Assembly (NCBI GenBank): GCA_003989065.1
Contig: RXIW01000006.1
Coordinates: forward strand, 16,671 to 80,670
Direction of reading: 5' to 3'
Length of the DNA stretch: 64,000 nt
From: Candidatus Competibacteraceae bacterium
GTDB taxonomy: Bacteria > Pseudomonadota > Gammaproteobacteria > Competibacterales > Competibacteraceae
The position numbers were made by a program, and so were the translations under genes. This document shows positions 15,602-25,539 of the stretch, one piece after another; the first letter of the stretch is position 1; every line of letters begins with the position of its first letter. Below the pieces are notes generated by a model. That model saw nothing but the letters and a program-made list of their open reading frames with translations, ran no database searches and had not been told where the DNA came from.

Positions 15602-17245
15602 ATGATGAAGAATCCATTCGGTATCGGTGTGTTGGTGGCTATTCCCCTATTTTGGGGGGGTGCGCCGGCCATGGCTGCGGAGGGTAAACCCAACATCCTC
15701 CTGATCGTGGCCGATGATCATGGCTACGGGGACATCGGCGCCTATGGCGGCGGTGAGGGGCGCGGTATGCCTACGCCCAACCTCGACAAGATGGCCGACG
15801 AAGGGATGACCTTCTTCGACTTCTATGCCCAACCGAGCTGCACCCCAGGCCGCGCCGCCATGCAGACCGGGCGCATCCCCAACCGCAGTGGCATGACTAC
15901 CGTGGCCTTCCAAGGTCAGGGTGGCGGGCTACCGAAGGCGGAATGGACCCTGGGCTCGGTTCTTCAGAAAGCCGGCTACAAGACCTATTTCACCGGCAAG
16001 TGGCACTTGGGCGAAGCCGACTATGCCCTGCCCAATGCCCAAGGCTATGATGTGATGGAGCATGCGCTCCTCTATCACCTCAACGCCTATACCTACGGCG
16101 ATCCGAACTGGTTCCCGGACATGGACCCCAAGCTCCGGGAAATGTTCGCCAAGGTGACGAAAGGATCCCTCTCCGGTAAGGCCGGTGAGGAGGCTAAAGA
16201 AGACTGGAAAGTCAGCGGCGAGTACGTGGATACTCCCGAGAAGGGGGTCGTCGGCATTCCCTTCCTCGACAAGTACGTCGAGCAGTCGGGCATCAAGTTC
16301 CTGGAGGATGCGGCGAAGCACCCCGACCAGCCCTTCTTCATCAACATCAACTTCATGAAGGTCCACCAGCCGAATCTGCCGGCCCCGGAGTTCGAGCACA
16401 AATCGCTGTCGAAGACCAAGTACGCCGACTCGGTCGTAGAGCTCGACACTCGCGTCGGGCACGTCATGGATAAGTTGAAGGCGCTGGGCCTGGATAAGAA
16501 CACCCTGGTCTTCTACACGACCGACAACGGGGCTTGGCAGGACGTCTATCCGGATGCGGGCTACACCCCATTCCGTGGCACCAAGGGGACGGTCCGCGAG
16601 GGCGGCAACCGGGTGCCGGCGATCGCCATTTGGCCGGGCAAGATCAAGGCTGGTGTGCGCAACCACGACATCGTCGGCGGTTTGGATCTGATGGCGACCT
16701 TCGCCTCGTTGGCGGGCGAGAAGCTGCCCGAGAAGGATCGCGAAGGCCAGCCGATCATCTTCGATAGCTACGACCTCACCCCCGTGCTGTTCGGCACCGG
16801 TCCCGACCCCCGCACCACCTGGTTCTACTTCACCGAGGATGAGCTGAGTCCAGGAGCGGTACGGGCCGGCCACTACAAGGCCGTCTTCAATCTGCGCGGC
16901 GATGACGGGCAGGCGACCGGCGGTCTTGCGGTAGACACCAACCTCGGTTGGAAAGGCCCAGAGAAGTACGTCGCCGTGACCCCGCAGGTGTTCGATCTGT
17001 GGCAAGATCCACAAGAGCGTTATGACATCTTCATGACCAACTGGACGGAGCACACCTGGACCCTCGTCACCTTCAATCAGGCCATCGGCGAATTGATGAA
17101 GACCTACGTCAAGTATCCGCCGCGCAAGCTCCAGAGCGAGGGCTACGCTGGACCAATCACCTTGACCAAGTACCAGCGCTTCAAGTGGGTGAAGGAAGAG
17201 ATGGAGAAGGAAGGCATCACCCTGCCGATGCCGACCGGCAACTAA
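15602..17245 (+). CDS. Periplasmic arylsulfatase (type I sulfatase)
   Basis: A 547-residue sulfatase with a signal peptide (hydrophobic residues 7-19, cleavage near AMA-AEG at about 26). The first metal ligands are in ILLIVADDH (Asp38, Asp39). The active-site sequence SCTPGR contains Cys80, the residue converted to formylglycine in type I sulfatases. GKWHLGE and YTTDNG supply further catalytic and metal residues. The enzyme would hydrolyse sulfate esters and release sulfate for assimilation. Formylglycine needs a maturase, which is not in this window. AGAGGT lies before ATG-ATG at 15602. It stands alone at the head of a plus-strand series of envelope proteins. Cysteine-type sulfatases of this size in proteobacteria act on aryl or choline sulfates; the exact substrate is not readable. 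Confidence 0.9.
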   Translation: MMKNPFGIGVLVAIPLFWGGAPAMAAEGKPNILLIVADDHGYGDIGAYGGGEGRGMPTPNLDKMADEGMTFFDFYAQPSCTPGRAAMQTGRIPNRSGMTTVAFQGQGGGLPKAEWTLGSVLQKAGYKTYFTGKWHLGEADYALPNAQGYDVMEHALLYHLNAYTYGDPNWFPDMDPKLREMFAKVTKGSLSGKAGEEAKEDWKVSGEYVDTPEKGVVGIPFLDKYVEQSGIKFLEDAAKHPDQPFFININFMKVHQPNLPAPEFEHKSLSKTKYADSVVELDTRVGHVMDKLKALGLDKNTLVFYTTDNGAWQDVYPDAGYTPFRGTKGTVREGGNRVPAIAIWPGKIKAGVRNHDIVGGLDLMATFASLAGEKLPEKDREGQPIIFDSYDLTPVLFGTGPDPRTTWFYFTEDELSPGAVRAGHYKAVFNLRGDDGQATGGLAVDTNLGWKGPEKYVAVTPQVFDLWQDPQERYDIFMTNWTEHTWTLVTFNQAIGELMKTYVKYPPRKLQSEGYAGPITLTKYQRFKWVKEEMEKEGITLPMPTGN

Positions 17246-17406
17246 ATCTGTTAAACTTTTTATGACTATGCGGGTTGCCTCCCAGAGGTGGACCGCTATC
17301 CGACAGCGCGTCGGTCGAGCCGGATGGAGTCGATCTGGTTTGGCTGGCGCGTTTTTTATGCGAAACGTCCATCTTCAGCACTCAGCTCTCCTTTAGGACA
17401 TTCGGC

Positions 17407-18189
17407 ATGGGCCACATCACCATTGATTCGGTATTCGCGCTGGGCTTGTTCGTCGGGATGCTGGTTCTGTTGGAGGTAGGTCGACGGATCGGCTATGCCC
17501 GGCTGGCACGAGACCCGGAAGGCGCACGCGTCGGTACCGGCACGGTCGAAGGCGCAGTCTTCGGTCTGCTGGGTCTGTTGATCGCCTTTACTTTTTCCGG
17601 CGCTGCCGCGCGCTTCGATGTGCGCCGGGAGTTGATCGTCCAGGAAACCAACGCCATCGGCACCGCCTGGTTGCGGCTCGATCTGCTGCCGGCCAGCGCC
17701 CAACCGGCGATCCGGAACAGTTTCCGTCAGTATGTCGACTCCCGGCTGTCGATTTACCAGAACATAGCCGATGTCGCGGCGGCGCGGGCGGAGTTGGCCA
17801 AGTCGACGGCGTTGCAGAAGGACATCTGGACTCAGGCGGTCGCTGCCGGCCAGCTGGATAATGCACCACCGCCGGCTACCCTGTTGTTGTTGCCGGCGCT
17901 CAACGAGATGTTCGACATCACCACCACGCGGACCATGGCAACCAAGACCCATCCGCCATCGATCATCTTCATCATGCTATCCAGCATGGCGCTTGCCAGT
18001 TCTTTGTTGGCCGGTTACAGCATGGCGGGCGGTAGGTCGCGCAGTTGGTTGCACACCATCGGATTTGCCGCGATCACTGCAGCGGCCGTGTACGTCATCA
18101 TCGATATCGAATATCCCCGTCTGGGGCTGATTCGAGTCGATGACTTCGACCGCGCGCTGATGGATCTACGGGCCAGCATGGGCGGATAA
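17407..18189 (+). CDS. DUF4239 (bestrophin-like) membrane protein
   Basis: A 260-residue protein with four clear membrane segments: VFALGLFVGMLVLLEVG, AVFGLLGLLIAFTFSGA, IIFIMLSSMALASSLLAGY and IGFAAITAAAVYVIIDI. They form two N-terminal and two C-terminal hairpins around a soluble helical domain (about residues 75-180). RFDVRRELIVQETNAIGTAW after the second segment is characteristic of DUF4239, a family distantly likened to bestrophin channels. The ATG at 17407 has AGGA 7 nt upstream; an earlier TTG at 17275 gives an unlikely leader. The function is unknown. It is followed closely by a lipoprotein gene. Confidence 0.75.
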   Translation: MGHITIDSVFALGLFVGMLVLLEVGRRIGYARLARDPEGARVGTGTVEGAVFGLLGLLIAFTFSGAAARFDVRRELIVQETNAIGTAWLRLDLLPASAQPAIRNSFRQYVDSRLSIYQNIADVAAARAELAKSTALQKDIWTQAVAAGQLDNAPPPATLLLLPALNEMFDITTTRTMATKTHPPSIIFIMLSSMALASSLLAGYSMAGGRSRSWLHTIGFAAITAAAVYVIIDIEYPRLGLIRVDDFDRALMDLRASMGG

Positions 18190-18213
18190 TCGAACCGATC
18201 AGGAGTACATCGA

Positions 18214-19044
18214 ATGAAAATCTTACCCTGGTTACCTATCGCGCTGTTCCCTACCCTGGCGCTGCTTGGTTGCGCCAGCCCACCCACCGAACAGCCCGCC
18301 CCTCCGGTAGCGACGGCAGCGCCAGCAGCGCCGGTCGTGAGCCCCGAACCGGCGGTCAAGCCTCAACCCATGGATGTGTTGAAGCGGATGGCGGCCTATC
18401 TTCACACCCTCGACCACTTTACGGTCACGGTCGAGAAGACCACGGATCTGATCTTGCCGACCGACCAGCGTCTGCACGCTGATCAGACCATGGAAATCGC
18501 CATCCAAAAGCCGAATCGGCTACGGGTGAATTATCTGAATCTGAGTGGTGGTCGTCAGCTGTTCTATGACGGTAAGGATTTTTCGCTGTATACGCCGGAA
18601 CAAAATGTCTATGCGACGGCCCCCGCAGCGCCAACCATCGACGAGACGCTGGATCTGCTGGCCGATCGCTATCGGATCTCCTTGCCGATCGCCGACTTAC
18701 TGGTTGCAGACCCGGATAGTCGTCTGGCGCAACACATCACCTCCGAAACCTATGTGGGCCGAATCCTGATTCGCGGTGTTGTGTGTCATCACTTGGCGTT
18801 CCGTACGTCGGATCTGGACTGGGAAATCTGGATCGAAGACGGCCCCAAGCCCTTACCGCGGCGACTGGCGCTAACCGACAGGAGCGTCAAAGGCTCGCCA
18901 CAGATGATGGCCAATTTGAACGACTGGAATCTTGCGCCCACTTTCTCTGCTGCGTATTTCACCTTCACCCCGCCGCCGCAGGCCGAAAAAATTCAGTTTC
19001 TGGATGCCGCGCCAGCAGCCCGGCCAGCCAAAGCTGTCAAGTAA
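18214..19044 (+). CDS. Outer-membrane DUF2092 lipoprotein
   Basis: A 276-residue lipoprotein precursor. The lipobox LLGC places the lipidated Cys at residue 20, and Ala at +2 favours the outer membrane. Residues 21-50 are a Pro/Ala-rich linker. The remainder (ADQTMEIAIQKPNRLRVNYL, then LFYDGKDFSLYTPEQNVYAT) matches the DUF2092 fold, which resembles LolA/LolB in threading acyl chains. The ATG at 18214 has AGGAG upstream. It lies 24 bp after the DUF4239 gene and 18 bp before the Gly-rich protein, suggesting an operon. The biochemical role is unknown. Confidence 0.78.
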   Translation: MKILPWLPIALFPTLALLGCASPPTEQPAPPVATAAPAAPVVSPEPAVKPQPMDVLKRMAAYLHTLDHFTVTVEKTTDLILPTDQRLHADQTMEIAIQKPNRLRVNYLNLSGGRQLFYDGKDFSLYTPEQNVYATAPAAPTIDETLDLLADRYRISLPIADLLVADPDSRLAQHITSETYVGRILIRGVVCHHLAFRTSDLDWEIWIEDGPKPLPRRLALTDRSVKGSPQMMANLNDWNLAPTFSAAYFTFTPPPQAEKIQFLDAAPAARPAKAVK

Positions 19045-19062
19045 TCACGGGAGGATTTCGCC

Positions 19063-19533
19063 GTGCGCACTGAACCCTGGATGTACTGGAAGCGGGCGTT
19101 GACCATCGCCCTGATCGCAGGACCGATGTTGGCGCTGGTCAGCATCGATGTGGAAGCCGGTCGCCGCGGAGGCGGTGGTTTTGGCGGTGGTGGCGGTCCC
19201 GGCGTACGCGCACCGCGCGCCAACATCGGCGGCGGTCCCGTTCATGGTCCCAACAACAACTTCAATCGGCGGGATGTCAACGTCAATCGCAACGTGAACG
19301 TGGATGTCGATCGCCATTGGGGTTATGGCGCCGTAGGCGCTGGGGCGGCTGTCGCAGTGGGCACTGCAGTGGCGGTGGGCGCTATCGTATCGACCTTGCC
19401 ACCGAGTTGCAGCGCCTTCGTCGCCAATGGCGTCACTTACCAGAACTGTGGCGGCACCTACTACGTCCCCCGCTACGATGGCCCGAACGTGGTCTACGAA
19501 GTAGTGCCGGCGCCGCCCGGTTGGAATCAATAA
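19063..19533 (+). CDS. Secreted glycine-rich protein with C-terminal Cys-Tyr motif
   Basis: A 156-residue protein starting with GTG at 19063 after a strong GGGAGG. It has an N-terminal signal/anchor (ALTIALIAGPMLALVSI), a Gly-rich stretch (residues 34-50), an Asn/Arg/Val repeat (NVNRNVNVDVDR), and a hydrophobic Ala/Val segment (GAGAAVAVGTAVAVGAIVS). The C-terminal module has the form NGVTYQNCGGTYYVP followed by YEVVPAPPG, which recurs at the ends of many small proteobacterial exported proteins. It is probably periplasmic or outer-membrane exposed. The function is unknown. The recombinase gene starts 3 bp after its stop. Confidence 0.65.
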   Translation: MRTEPWMYWKRALTIALIAGPMLALVSIDVEAGRRGGGGFGGGGGPGVRAPRANIGGGPVHGPNNNFNRRDVNVNRNVNVDVDRHWGYGAVGAGAAVAVGTAVAVGAIVSTLPPSCSAFVANGVTYQNCGGTYYVPRYDGPNVVYEVVPAPPGWNQ

Positions 19534-19536
19534 CCC

Positions 19537-20691
19537 ATGACCTTGAGCGTGCCCGCTGTCATACCGTTGCCACTGGAGCGTCTGTTGGTGCCCGAAGCGC
19601 TCGATGGGCGTGATGGGCACAACCGCGCCGGTCCCGAGGTCGTGTGCCAACTGGCCGCCGACAACGACATGGCGGCTATCCAGGTTTGGCTGGCCGAATT
19701 TCACGATTCGCCGCAGACCTTGCGCAATTATCGCAAGGAAGCGGAACGCCTGTTGCTCTGGGCTTTGTTGGAGCGCGGCAAACCCCTGTCCAGTTTGAGC
19801 CGCGAGGATTGCCTGCTGTACGAGGCGTTCCTCACCGACCCGCAACCGCGCGAGCGCTGGTGCGGACAAAAAGCACCCCGCTTCAGCCCGCGCTGGCGAC
19901 CGTTCCTGGGGCCGCTCAATCCCGCCAGCCGCAAGATCGCCCTGCTGATCATCAACTCGTTGTTCAGCTATCTGGTCAAGGCCGGCTATCTGGCCGGTAA
20001 CCCACTGGCGCTGGTTCGCCGGCGCGGGCGCGGTTTGCAGCCCATGCGGCAGGTGGAGCGCTTTCTCGAACACGATCAATGGCAAGCCCTGCTGGCGGCG
20101 GTCGAAGCGCTGCCACACGACAGCGAACGCGATCGCCAGCACCAGGCCCGCGCCAAATACCTGGTCGCGTTGCTCTACCTGCTCGGCCCACGGGTCAGCG
20201 AAGTCGCGGGCCATACCATGAGCAGCTTCGTCAAAATCCGTGGGCGCTGGTGGTGGCATGTGATCGGCAAAGGCCGCAAGGAAGCGCAGGTGCCGGTCAA
20301 TCAGGACATGTTGCAGGCCCTGCGCGACTATCGGCGCTTCTACGGTCTGTCACCGCTGCCCGCGCCGGACGAAACCACTCCGCTGGTTCTCAACCTCAAA
20401 GGCACCGGCGGCATCGGCGATAATATGATCTACCGCATCGTCAAGGACTTGGTGGCGAAGGCGGCCACGCGCATGGCGGTGGACGACCCCTATCAGGCCG
20501 ACAAGCTGCGCCGCGCCTCCACCCACTGGTTCCGCCACACCAGCATCACCCATCAGGCCGACGCCGGCATCGACATTCAGTTTCTCCAGCGCAACGCCCG
20601 TCACGCCCGCATCGACACCACCGGCCTGTACCTGCATGCCGAGGAAGGTGAGTGGCACGACGCCATGGAGCGGCATCGACTCAAGGAATGA
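19537..20691 (+). CDS. Tyrosine site-specific recombinase
   Basis: A 384-residue integrase-family protein with a core-binding SAM-like domain (about residues 45-165) and a catalytic domain (about 180-380). The catalytic residues are present: Arg in LGPRVSEVAG, Lys in VIGKGRKE, HxxR in HWFRHTSITHQ, the second His in RNARHARIDTT, and Tyr in TGLYLH. It resembles chromosomally encoded XerC/D-like or phage-type recombinases, but the insert between the Lys and His boxes is longer than in XerC/D. There is no phage, transposon or tRNA attachment site next to it. It begins 3 bp after a secreted-protein gene, so it may be transcribed with it. Whether it is mobile, resident or a remnant cannot be told. 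Confidence 0.85.
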   Translation: MTLSVPAVIPLPLERLLVPEALDGRDGHNRAGPEVVCQLAADNDMAAIQVWLAEFHDSPQTLRNYRKEAERLLLWALLERGKPLSSLSREDCLLYEAFLTDPQPRERWCGQKAPRFSPRWRPFLGPLNPASRKIALLIINSLFSYLVKAGYLAGNPLALVRRRGRGLQPMRQVERFLEHDQWQALLAAVEALPHDSERDRQHQARAKYLVALLYLLGPRVSEVAGHTMSSFVKIRGRWWWHVIGKGRKEAQVPVNQDMLQALRDYRRFYGLSPLPAPDETTPLVLNLKGTGGIGDNMIYRIVKDLVAKAATRMAVDDPYQADKLRRASTHWFRHTSITHQADAGIDIQFLQRNARHARIDTTGLYLHAEEGEWHDAMERHRLKE

Positions 20692-20732
20692 CGCTCGGCG
20701 CCATTCCCGTTACCGCAGGCGTCGAAGCCATC

Positions 20733-20752
20733 GGATCGACGCGGATCGACGC
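20733..20752. repeat. Tandem 10-bp direct repeat downstream of the recombinase
   Basis: GGATCGACGC occurs twice in direct succession 41 bp after the recombinase stop. It could be a recombinase arm site or chance in GC-rich sequence; no matching copy was noticed elsewhere in the window. Confidence 0.35.
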
Positions 20753-20759
20753 TTGACGG

Positions 20760-20789
20760 TTGCATGACCGGTCGGGTGGTCGGTAGTAT
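20760..20789 (+). promoter_or_regulatory. Probable sigma-70 promoter of gltBD
   Basis: TTGCAT (20760-20765) and TAGTAT (20784-20789) are spaced 18 bp apart, 92 bp upstream of the gltB ATG. This is the best match to a housekeeping promoter in the gap. Confidence 0.4.
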
Positions 20790-20881
20790 GCGAGCCCTAC
20801 ATAGATTTCATCTTCGATTCATCTTGCGGAGCCGCCTGCGCAGGGAATGCGGCCAGCCGTCGTTATTCTGAGGAATCAAGC

Positions 20882-23800
20882 ATGACTGTCAGTCGCCACC
20901 CCTCCTCCACCGAGGGTCTCTACGACCCACGCAACGAACATGACTCTTGCGGTATCGGTTTCGTCGTCGATATCAAGAACCGCAAAAGTCACCGACCTGT
21001 TGGCCAAGGCTTAGAGATCCTGGCCAACCTGAGCCATCGCGGCGCAGTGGGCGCCGATCCGCTGGCGGGCGACGGCGCCGGTATCCTGACCCAGCTGCCC
21101 GATGGTTTTCTCCGCGCCGAGTGCGCCCGTTTTGGACTGACGCTGCCGGCGGCGGGCGACTATGCGGTAGGCATGATCTTTCTGCCTCGCGATCCGCGCT
21201 GCCGGGCCGAGGGCGAGGCCGCTTTGGAGCGCGCCATCGCCGCCGAAGGCCAGACTTTCCTGGGCTGGCGCGATGTGCCTACCGACAACAGCTGTCTGGG
21301 TCACAGCGTACGCCCCACCGAACCGATCATTCGCCAAGCTTTCATCCAGCGCAGCCCCGACTGCCCGGCTGGCGACGACTTCGAGCGCAAGCTGTTCGTC
21401 ATTCGCAAGCAGACCCATCATGCCATCTGGAGCTGCGAGCTGCCGGGCCGCCAACAATTCTACGTGGCCTCGCTGTCGGCGCGCACGGTGGTCTACAAGG
21501 GCATGGTCCTGGCCAAGAACATCGGGATCTACTACCCCGACCTGTGCGATCCCCGCTTCGAGTCGGCGCTGGCCCTGGTTCATCAGCGTTTCTCCACCAA
21601 CACCTTCCCGTCGTGGTCGCTGGCGCATCCCTTCCGCTATCTCTGCCACAACGGTGAAATCAATACCCTGCGCGGCAACATCAATTGGATGCTGGCCCGC
21701 CGCCACAACATGAAATCCGACCGGCTCGGAGTCGATCTCGACAAGCTGTGGCCGCTGATCGGCGATGGCGCTTCCGACTCGGCCACCTTCGACAACGCCC
21801 TGGAGCTGTTGCTGGCCGGTGGTTATTCCCTGCCTCACGCCATGATGCTGATGGTGCCGGAAGCCTGGTCCGACAATCCGTTGATGGACCCCAAGCGCCG
21901 CGCCTTTTACGAGTACCATGCCGCTCTGATGGAGCCGTGGGATGGTCCGGCAGCCATTGCTTTCACTGACGGTCGGCAGATCGGCGCTACCCTGGATCGA
22001 AATGGCCTGCGTCCCGCTCGTTATCTGGTCACCGACGACGATCAGGTCATCATGGCCTCGGAAATGGGGGTGCTGACGGTCCCGGAAGACAAGATCGTCA
22101 AGAAATGGCGGCTGCAACCCGGCAAGATGTTGCTGATCGACCTGGAACAGGGTCGCATCATCGACGACGACGAAATCAAGGATCAGCTGGCCTCCGCCTA
22201 CCCGTACCAAGCCTGGCTGGATGCGACCCAGATCCATCTCAAGGATCTGCCGGCCGAAATCGGCCCCATGGCGCCTGATGCCAGCACTCTGTTGCGTCGA
22301 CAACAAGCCTTCGGTTACACGCAGGAAGACGTTCGCACCTTCCTGACCCCGATGGCGGTCAACGGCGAAGACCCTATCGGCTCCATGGGTCGCGATATTC
22401 CCCTGGCGGTTTTGTCCAGCCGCTCCAAGCTGCTGTACGACTATTTCAAGCAGAAGTTTGCCCAAGTCACCAACCCGCCGATCGATCCGATCCGCGAGGA
22501 GTTGGTGATGTCGCTGGTGTCCTTCGTCGGCCCTCGCCCCAATCTGCTCGATCTCGGTAGCGGCGGTACCCACAAGCGCCTGGAAATCAAGCGGCCGATT
22601 CTCGACAATATCGATCTGGAACGGATTCGCCGCATCGAGTACCACGTCGACAAGGCGTTCCGCACCTATACGCTCAGCATCTGCTATCCGGTCGAGCGCG
22701 GAGCCGAGGGCATGGCGCGGGCGCTGGAAGATCTCTGCCGCGAAGCGGCTGATGTGGTGCGGCATGGCAACAACATCATCGTGCTGTCGGATCGGAGCAT
22801 GGATGCGGACCACATCGCCATCCCCGCCCTGCTCGCCACCGCTGCCGTTCACCATCACCTGATTCGGGCGGGTTTGCGCACCGAGGTCGGGTTGGTGGTG
22901 GAAACCGGCGAAGCCAAGCGGGTCCACGACTTCTGTCTGCTCGCCGGCTTCGGAGCCGAGGCCATCAACCCCTATCTGGCCTTCGACACCCTGTCGTCGA
23001 TGCTGCCCGGTCTGGCGCAGAAGATGAGCGAGACCGAAGCTCACGAGCATTACACCAAGGCCATCTCCAAGGGCATCCTCAAGGTGATGTCCAAGATGGG
23101 CATTTCCACCTACCAGTCCTACTGCGGCGCGCAGATTTTCGAGGCCATCGGCCTGGCGGGCGAATTCATCGATCATTACTTCACCGGCACTCAAGGGGTG
23201 GTTGAAGGGGTCGAACTGCCCGAGATCGCACAGGAAACCGTTCGTCGGCATCAACTGGCCTTTGGCGATGCACCTCTTTATCGTCATGCCTTGGACGTTG
23301 GCGGCGAGTTGGCGTTCCGTATCCGCGGCGAGGAACATGCCTGGACCCCGGAAACGATCGCCCTGCTCCAGCACGCGGTCCGCTCCGGCGATTACCAGCA
23401 GTTCAAGCAATACAGCCGGGCGATGAACGACCAGCGCGATCGTTTGCGCAATCTGCGCGGTTTGTTCGAATTCCGTTTCACCAGCGAACCATTGTCACTG
23501 GAGGACGTGGAGCCCGCCAGCGAGATCGTCAAGCGCATGGCCACGGGCGCCATGTCCTTCGGATCGATTTCCTGGGAGGCGCATACCACCCTGGCGCTGG
23601 CCATGAACCGGCTGGGAGCCAAATCCAACACCGGTGAAGGTGGTGAGGATCCGGCCCGTTATAAGCCGCTCGAAAATGGCGACTCCATCCGCTCGGCGAT
23701 CAAACAGGTGGCCTCCGGTCGCTTCGGCGTCACCACCGAGTACCTGGTCAACGCCGATGCCCTGCAGATCAAGATGGCCCAAGGGGCCAAGCCCGGCGAA

Positions 23801-25534
23801 GGCGGCCAGCTCCCCGGCCACAAGGTCAACGACTGGATCGCCCGCGTTCGTCATTCCACGCCCGGCGTCGGCCTGATTTCGCCGCCGCCACACCACGACA
23901 TCTACTCCATCGAGGATCTGGCCCAGCTGATCTTCGATCTGAAGAACGCCAATCCCCAGGCAGCCATCAGCGTCAAGCTGGTGTCCGAAATCGGGGTCGG
24001 CACGGTGGCAGCCGGTGTGGCCAAGGCCCACGCCGATCATGTCACCATCTCGGGCGACGACGGCGGCACCGGGGCCAGTCCGCTGACCTCGATCCAGAAT
24101 GCCGGCTCGCCGTGGGAAATCGGCCTGGCCGAAACCCATCAGACTCTGGTGCGCAATCATCTGCGCGGTCGCATCGCAGTGCAGGTCGACGGCGGTTTGC
24201 GTACTGGTCGCGATGTAGTGATCGGCGCGCTGTTGGGTGCAGATGAATTCGGCTTCGGCACCGCCGCATTGATCGCCGCCGGCTGCGTGATGATGCGCAA
24301 ATGCCATCTCAACACCTGCCCAGTCGGCGTCGCCACCCAGGATCCGGAACTGCGCAAGCGCTTCCCCGGTCAGCCGGCTCACGTCATCAATTTCTTCACC
24401 TTCCTGGTGGATGAAGTACGCGAATTGATGGCGCAATTGGGTTTCCGCACCTTCGATGAAATGATCGGCCGCGCCGATCGGCTCGACATGCGCCGCGCCA
24501 TTCACCACTGGAAAGCGCGGGGTCTGGATTTCACCCGCTTGCTGACCATGCCCCTAACGCCGGCCGATGTCGCCACCTTCCACTGCGAAGAGCAGGATCA
24601 CGGTCTTGCCACGGCATTGGATCATCGCCTGATCGCTCAGGCTCAACCGGCTCTGGAATCCGGCCAGTCGGTGCAGATCGAAACGGTGGTTCGCAATACC
24701 GATCGTACCGTCGGCGCCATGCTGTCCGGCCAGGTCGCCCGCCGCTATGGCCATCCCGGTTTGCCGGATGACACCATCCACATCGCTCTCCAGGGCACTG
24801 CCGGTCAGAGTTTTGGCGCTTTCCTGGCCCGTGGGGTGACACTCGACCTGCGCGGCGAAGCCAACGACTATGTCGGCAAAGGCATCTCGGGTGGGCGAAT
24901 CGTCATCGCACCCGATCCGACCAGCCACCTGCGGGCCGAGAGCAACATCATCGTCGGCAATACCGTGTTGTATGGCGCAGTCGCCGGTGAATGCTATTTC
25001 CGCGGTGTGGCGGGCGAACGCTTCGCCGTGCGCAATTCCGGCGCGCTGGCGGTGGTCGAGGGCACCGGTGATCACGGCTGCGAGTACATGACTGGCGGTG
25101 TAGTGGTCGTGCTAGGGCGGACCGGCCGCAATTTCGCCGCCGGCATGAGCGGTGGCATCGCCTATGTCCTGGACGAGACGGGTGATTTCGCCCTCCGCGC
25201 CAACAAAGCCATGGTCGCGCTGGAGGTCTTGAACGATCCCGAGGAAACCCTCAAGACCCGGATTTCGCCCGATGAATGGGACAACCTAGCGCGGGCCGTG
25301 CTACCGGAGGACATGCTGCGTCACGATGCCCATCGCCTGCAGATTCTGGTCGCCCGCCACTATCTGTACACCGGCAGTGAACCCGCCCGCCGGGTGTTGG
25401 AGAACTGGCACGATCTCTTGCCGAAGTTCGTCAAGATCATGCCAACCGATTATCGGCGCGCGTTGCAAGATATGCAGGCCAAAGCCCGCGCCGCGCGTCT
25501 CGACGAAAAAGCTGGCCTGGCCGTAGGAGCTTGA
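20882..25534 (+). CDS. gltB: Glutamate synthase (NADPH), large alpha subunit
   Basis: A 1550-residue GOGAT alpha subunit that transfers the glutamine amide to 2-oxoglutarate. Residues 1-22 look like the propeptide removed to expose Cys23 (DSCGIGFV), the Ntn-type glutaminase nucleophile. The central domain is followed by the FMN-binding synthase domain ([20 protein letters not shown]) and the 3Fe-4S Cys sequence [15 protein letters not shown]. The C-terminal beta-helix domain has repeated Gly-rich turns ([15 protein letters not shown]). The full length is typical of bacterial GltB. GAGGAAT precedes the ATG. The stop lies 5 bp before the gltD start, so the two are co-translated and form the alpha-beta complex. 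With glutamine synthetase this is the main ammonium assimilation route. Confidence 0.97.
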   Translation: MTVSRHPSSTEGLYDPRNEHDSCGIGFVVDIKNRKSHRPVGQGLEILANLSHRGAVGADPLAGDGAGILTQLPDGFLRAECARFGLTLPAAGDYAVGMIFLPRDPRCRAEGEAALERAIAAEGQTFLGWRDVPTDNSCLGHSVRPTEPIIRQAFIQRSPDCPAGDDFERKLFVIRKQTHHAIWSCELPGRQQFYVASLSARTVVYKGMVLAKNIGIYYPDLCDPRFESALALVHQRFSTNTFPSWSLAHPFRYLCHNGEINTLRGNINWMLARRHNMKSDRLGVDLDKLWPLIGDGASDSATFDNALELLLAGGYSLPHAMMLMVPEAWSDNPLMDPKRRAFYEYHAALMEPWDGPAAIAFTDGRQIGATLDRNGLRPARYLVTDDDQVIMASEMGVLTVPEDKIVKKWRLQPGKMLLIDLEQGRIIDDDEIKDQLASAYPYQAWLDATQIHLKDLPAEIGPMAPDASTLLRRQQAFGYTQEDVRTFLTPMAVNGEDPIGSMGRDIPLAVLSSRSKLLYDYFKQKFAQVTNPPIDPIREELVMSLVSFVGPRPNLLDLGSGGTHKRLEIKRPILDNIDLERIRRIEYHVDKAFRTYTLSICYPVERGAEGMARALEDLCREAADVVRHGNNIIVLSDRSMDADHIAIPALLATAAVHHHLIRAGLRTEVGLVVETGEAKRVHDFCLLAGFGAEAINPYLAFDTLSSMLPGLAQKMSETEAHEHYTKAISKGILKVMSKMGISTYQSYCGAQIFEAIGLAGEFIDHYFTGTQGVVEGVELPEIAQETVRRHQLAFGDAPLYRHALDVGGELAFRIRGEEHAWTPETIALLQHAVRSGDYQQFKQYSRAMNDQRDRLRNLRGLFEFRFTSEPLSLEDVEPASEIVKRMATGAMSFGSISWEAHTTLALAMNRLGAKSNTGEGGEDPARYKPLENGDSIRSAIKQVASGRFGVTTEYLVNADALQIKMAQGAKPGEGGQLPGHKVNDWIARVRHSTPGVGLISPPPHHDIYSIEDLAQLIFDLKNANPQAAISVKLVSEIGVGTVAAGVAKAHADHVTISGDDGGTGASPLTSIQNAGSPWEIGLAETHQTLVRNHLRGRIAVQVDGGLRTGRDVVIGALLGADEFGFGTAALIAAGCVMMRKCHLNTCPVGVATQDPELRKRFPGQPAHVINFFTFLVDEVRELMAQLGFRTFDEMIGRADRLDMRRAIHHWKARGLDFTRLLTMPLTPADVATFHCEEQDHGLATALDHRLIAQAQPALESGQSVQIETVVRNTDRTVGAMLSGQVARRYGHPGLPDDTIHIALQGTAGQSFGAFLARGVTLDLRGEANDYVGKGISGGRIVIAPDPTSHLRAESNIIVGNTVLYGAVAGECYFRGVAGERFAVRNSGALAVVEGTGDHGCEYMTGGVVVVLGRTGRNFAAGMSGGIAYVLDETGDFALRANKAMVALEVLNDPEETLKTRISPDEWDNLARAVLPEDMLRHDAHRLQILVARHYLYTGSEPARRVLENWHDLLPKFVKIMPTDYRRALQDMQAKARAARLDEKAGLAVGA

Positions 25535-25539
25535 GCGCA

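Noticed and set aside
15929..17053. A 374-codon open frame antisense to the arylsulfatase
   Set aside because: The sulfatase has all its catalytic residues; the antisense frame has no domain and no ribosome-binding site.
20692..20881. Search for a tRNA or attachment site next to the tyrosine recombinase
   Set aside because: Only a 10-bp tandem repeat and the gltB promoter are visible; no tRNA-like fold or long duplicated end was found.
21011..23410. A 799-codon open frame on the minus strand opposite gltB
   Set aside because: It is a shadow of a GC-rich gene with strong codon bias; it shows no family motifs and gltB is certain.
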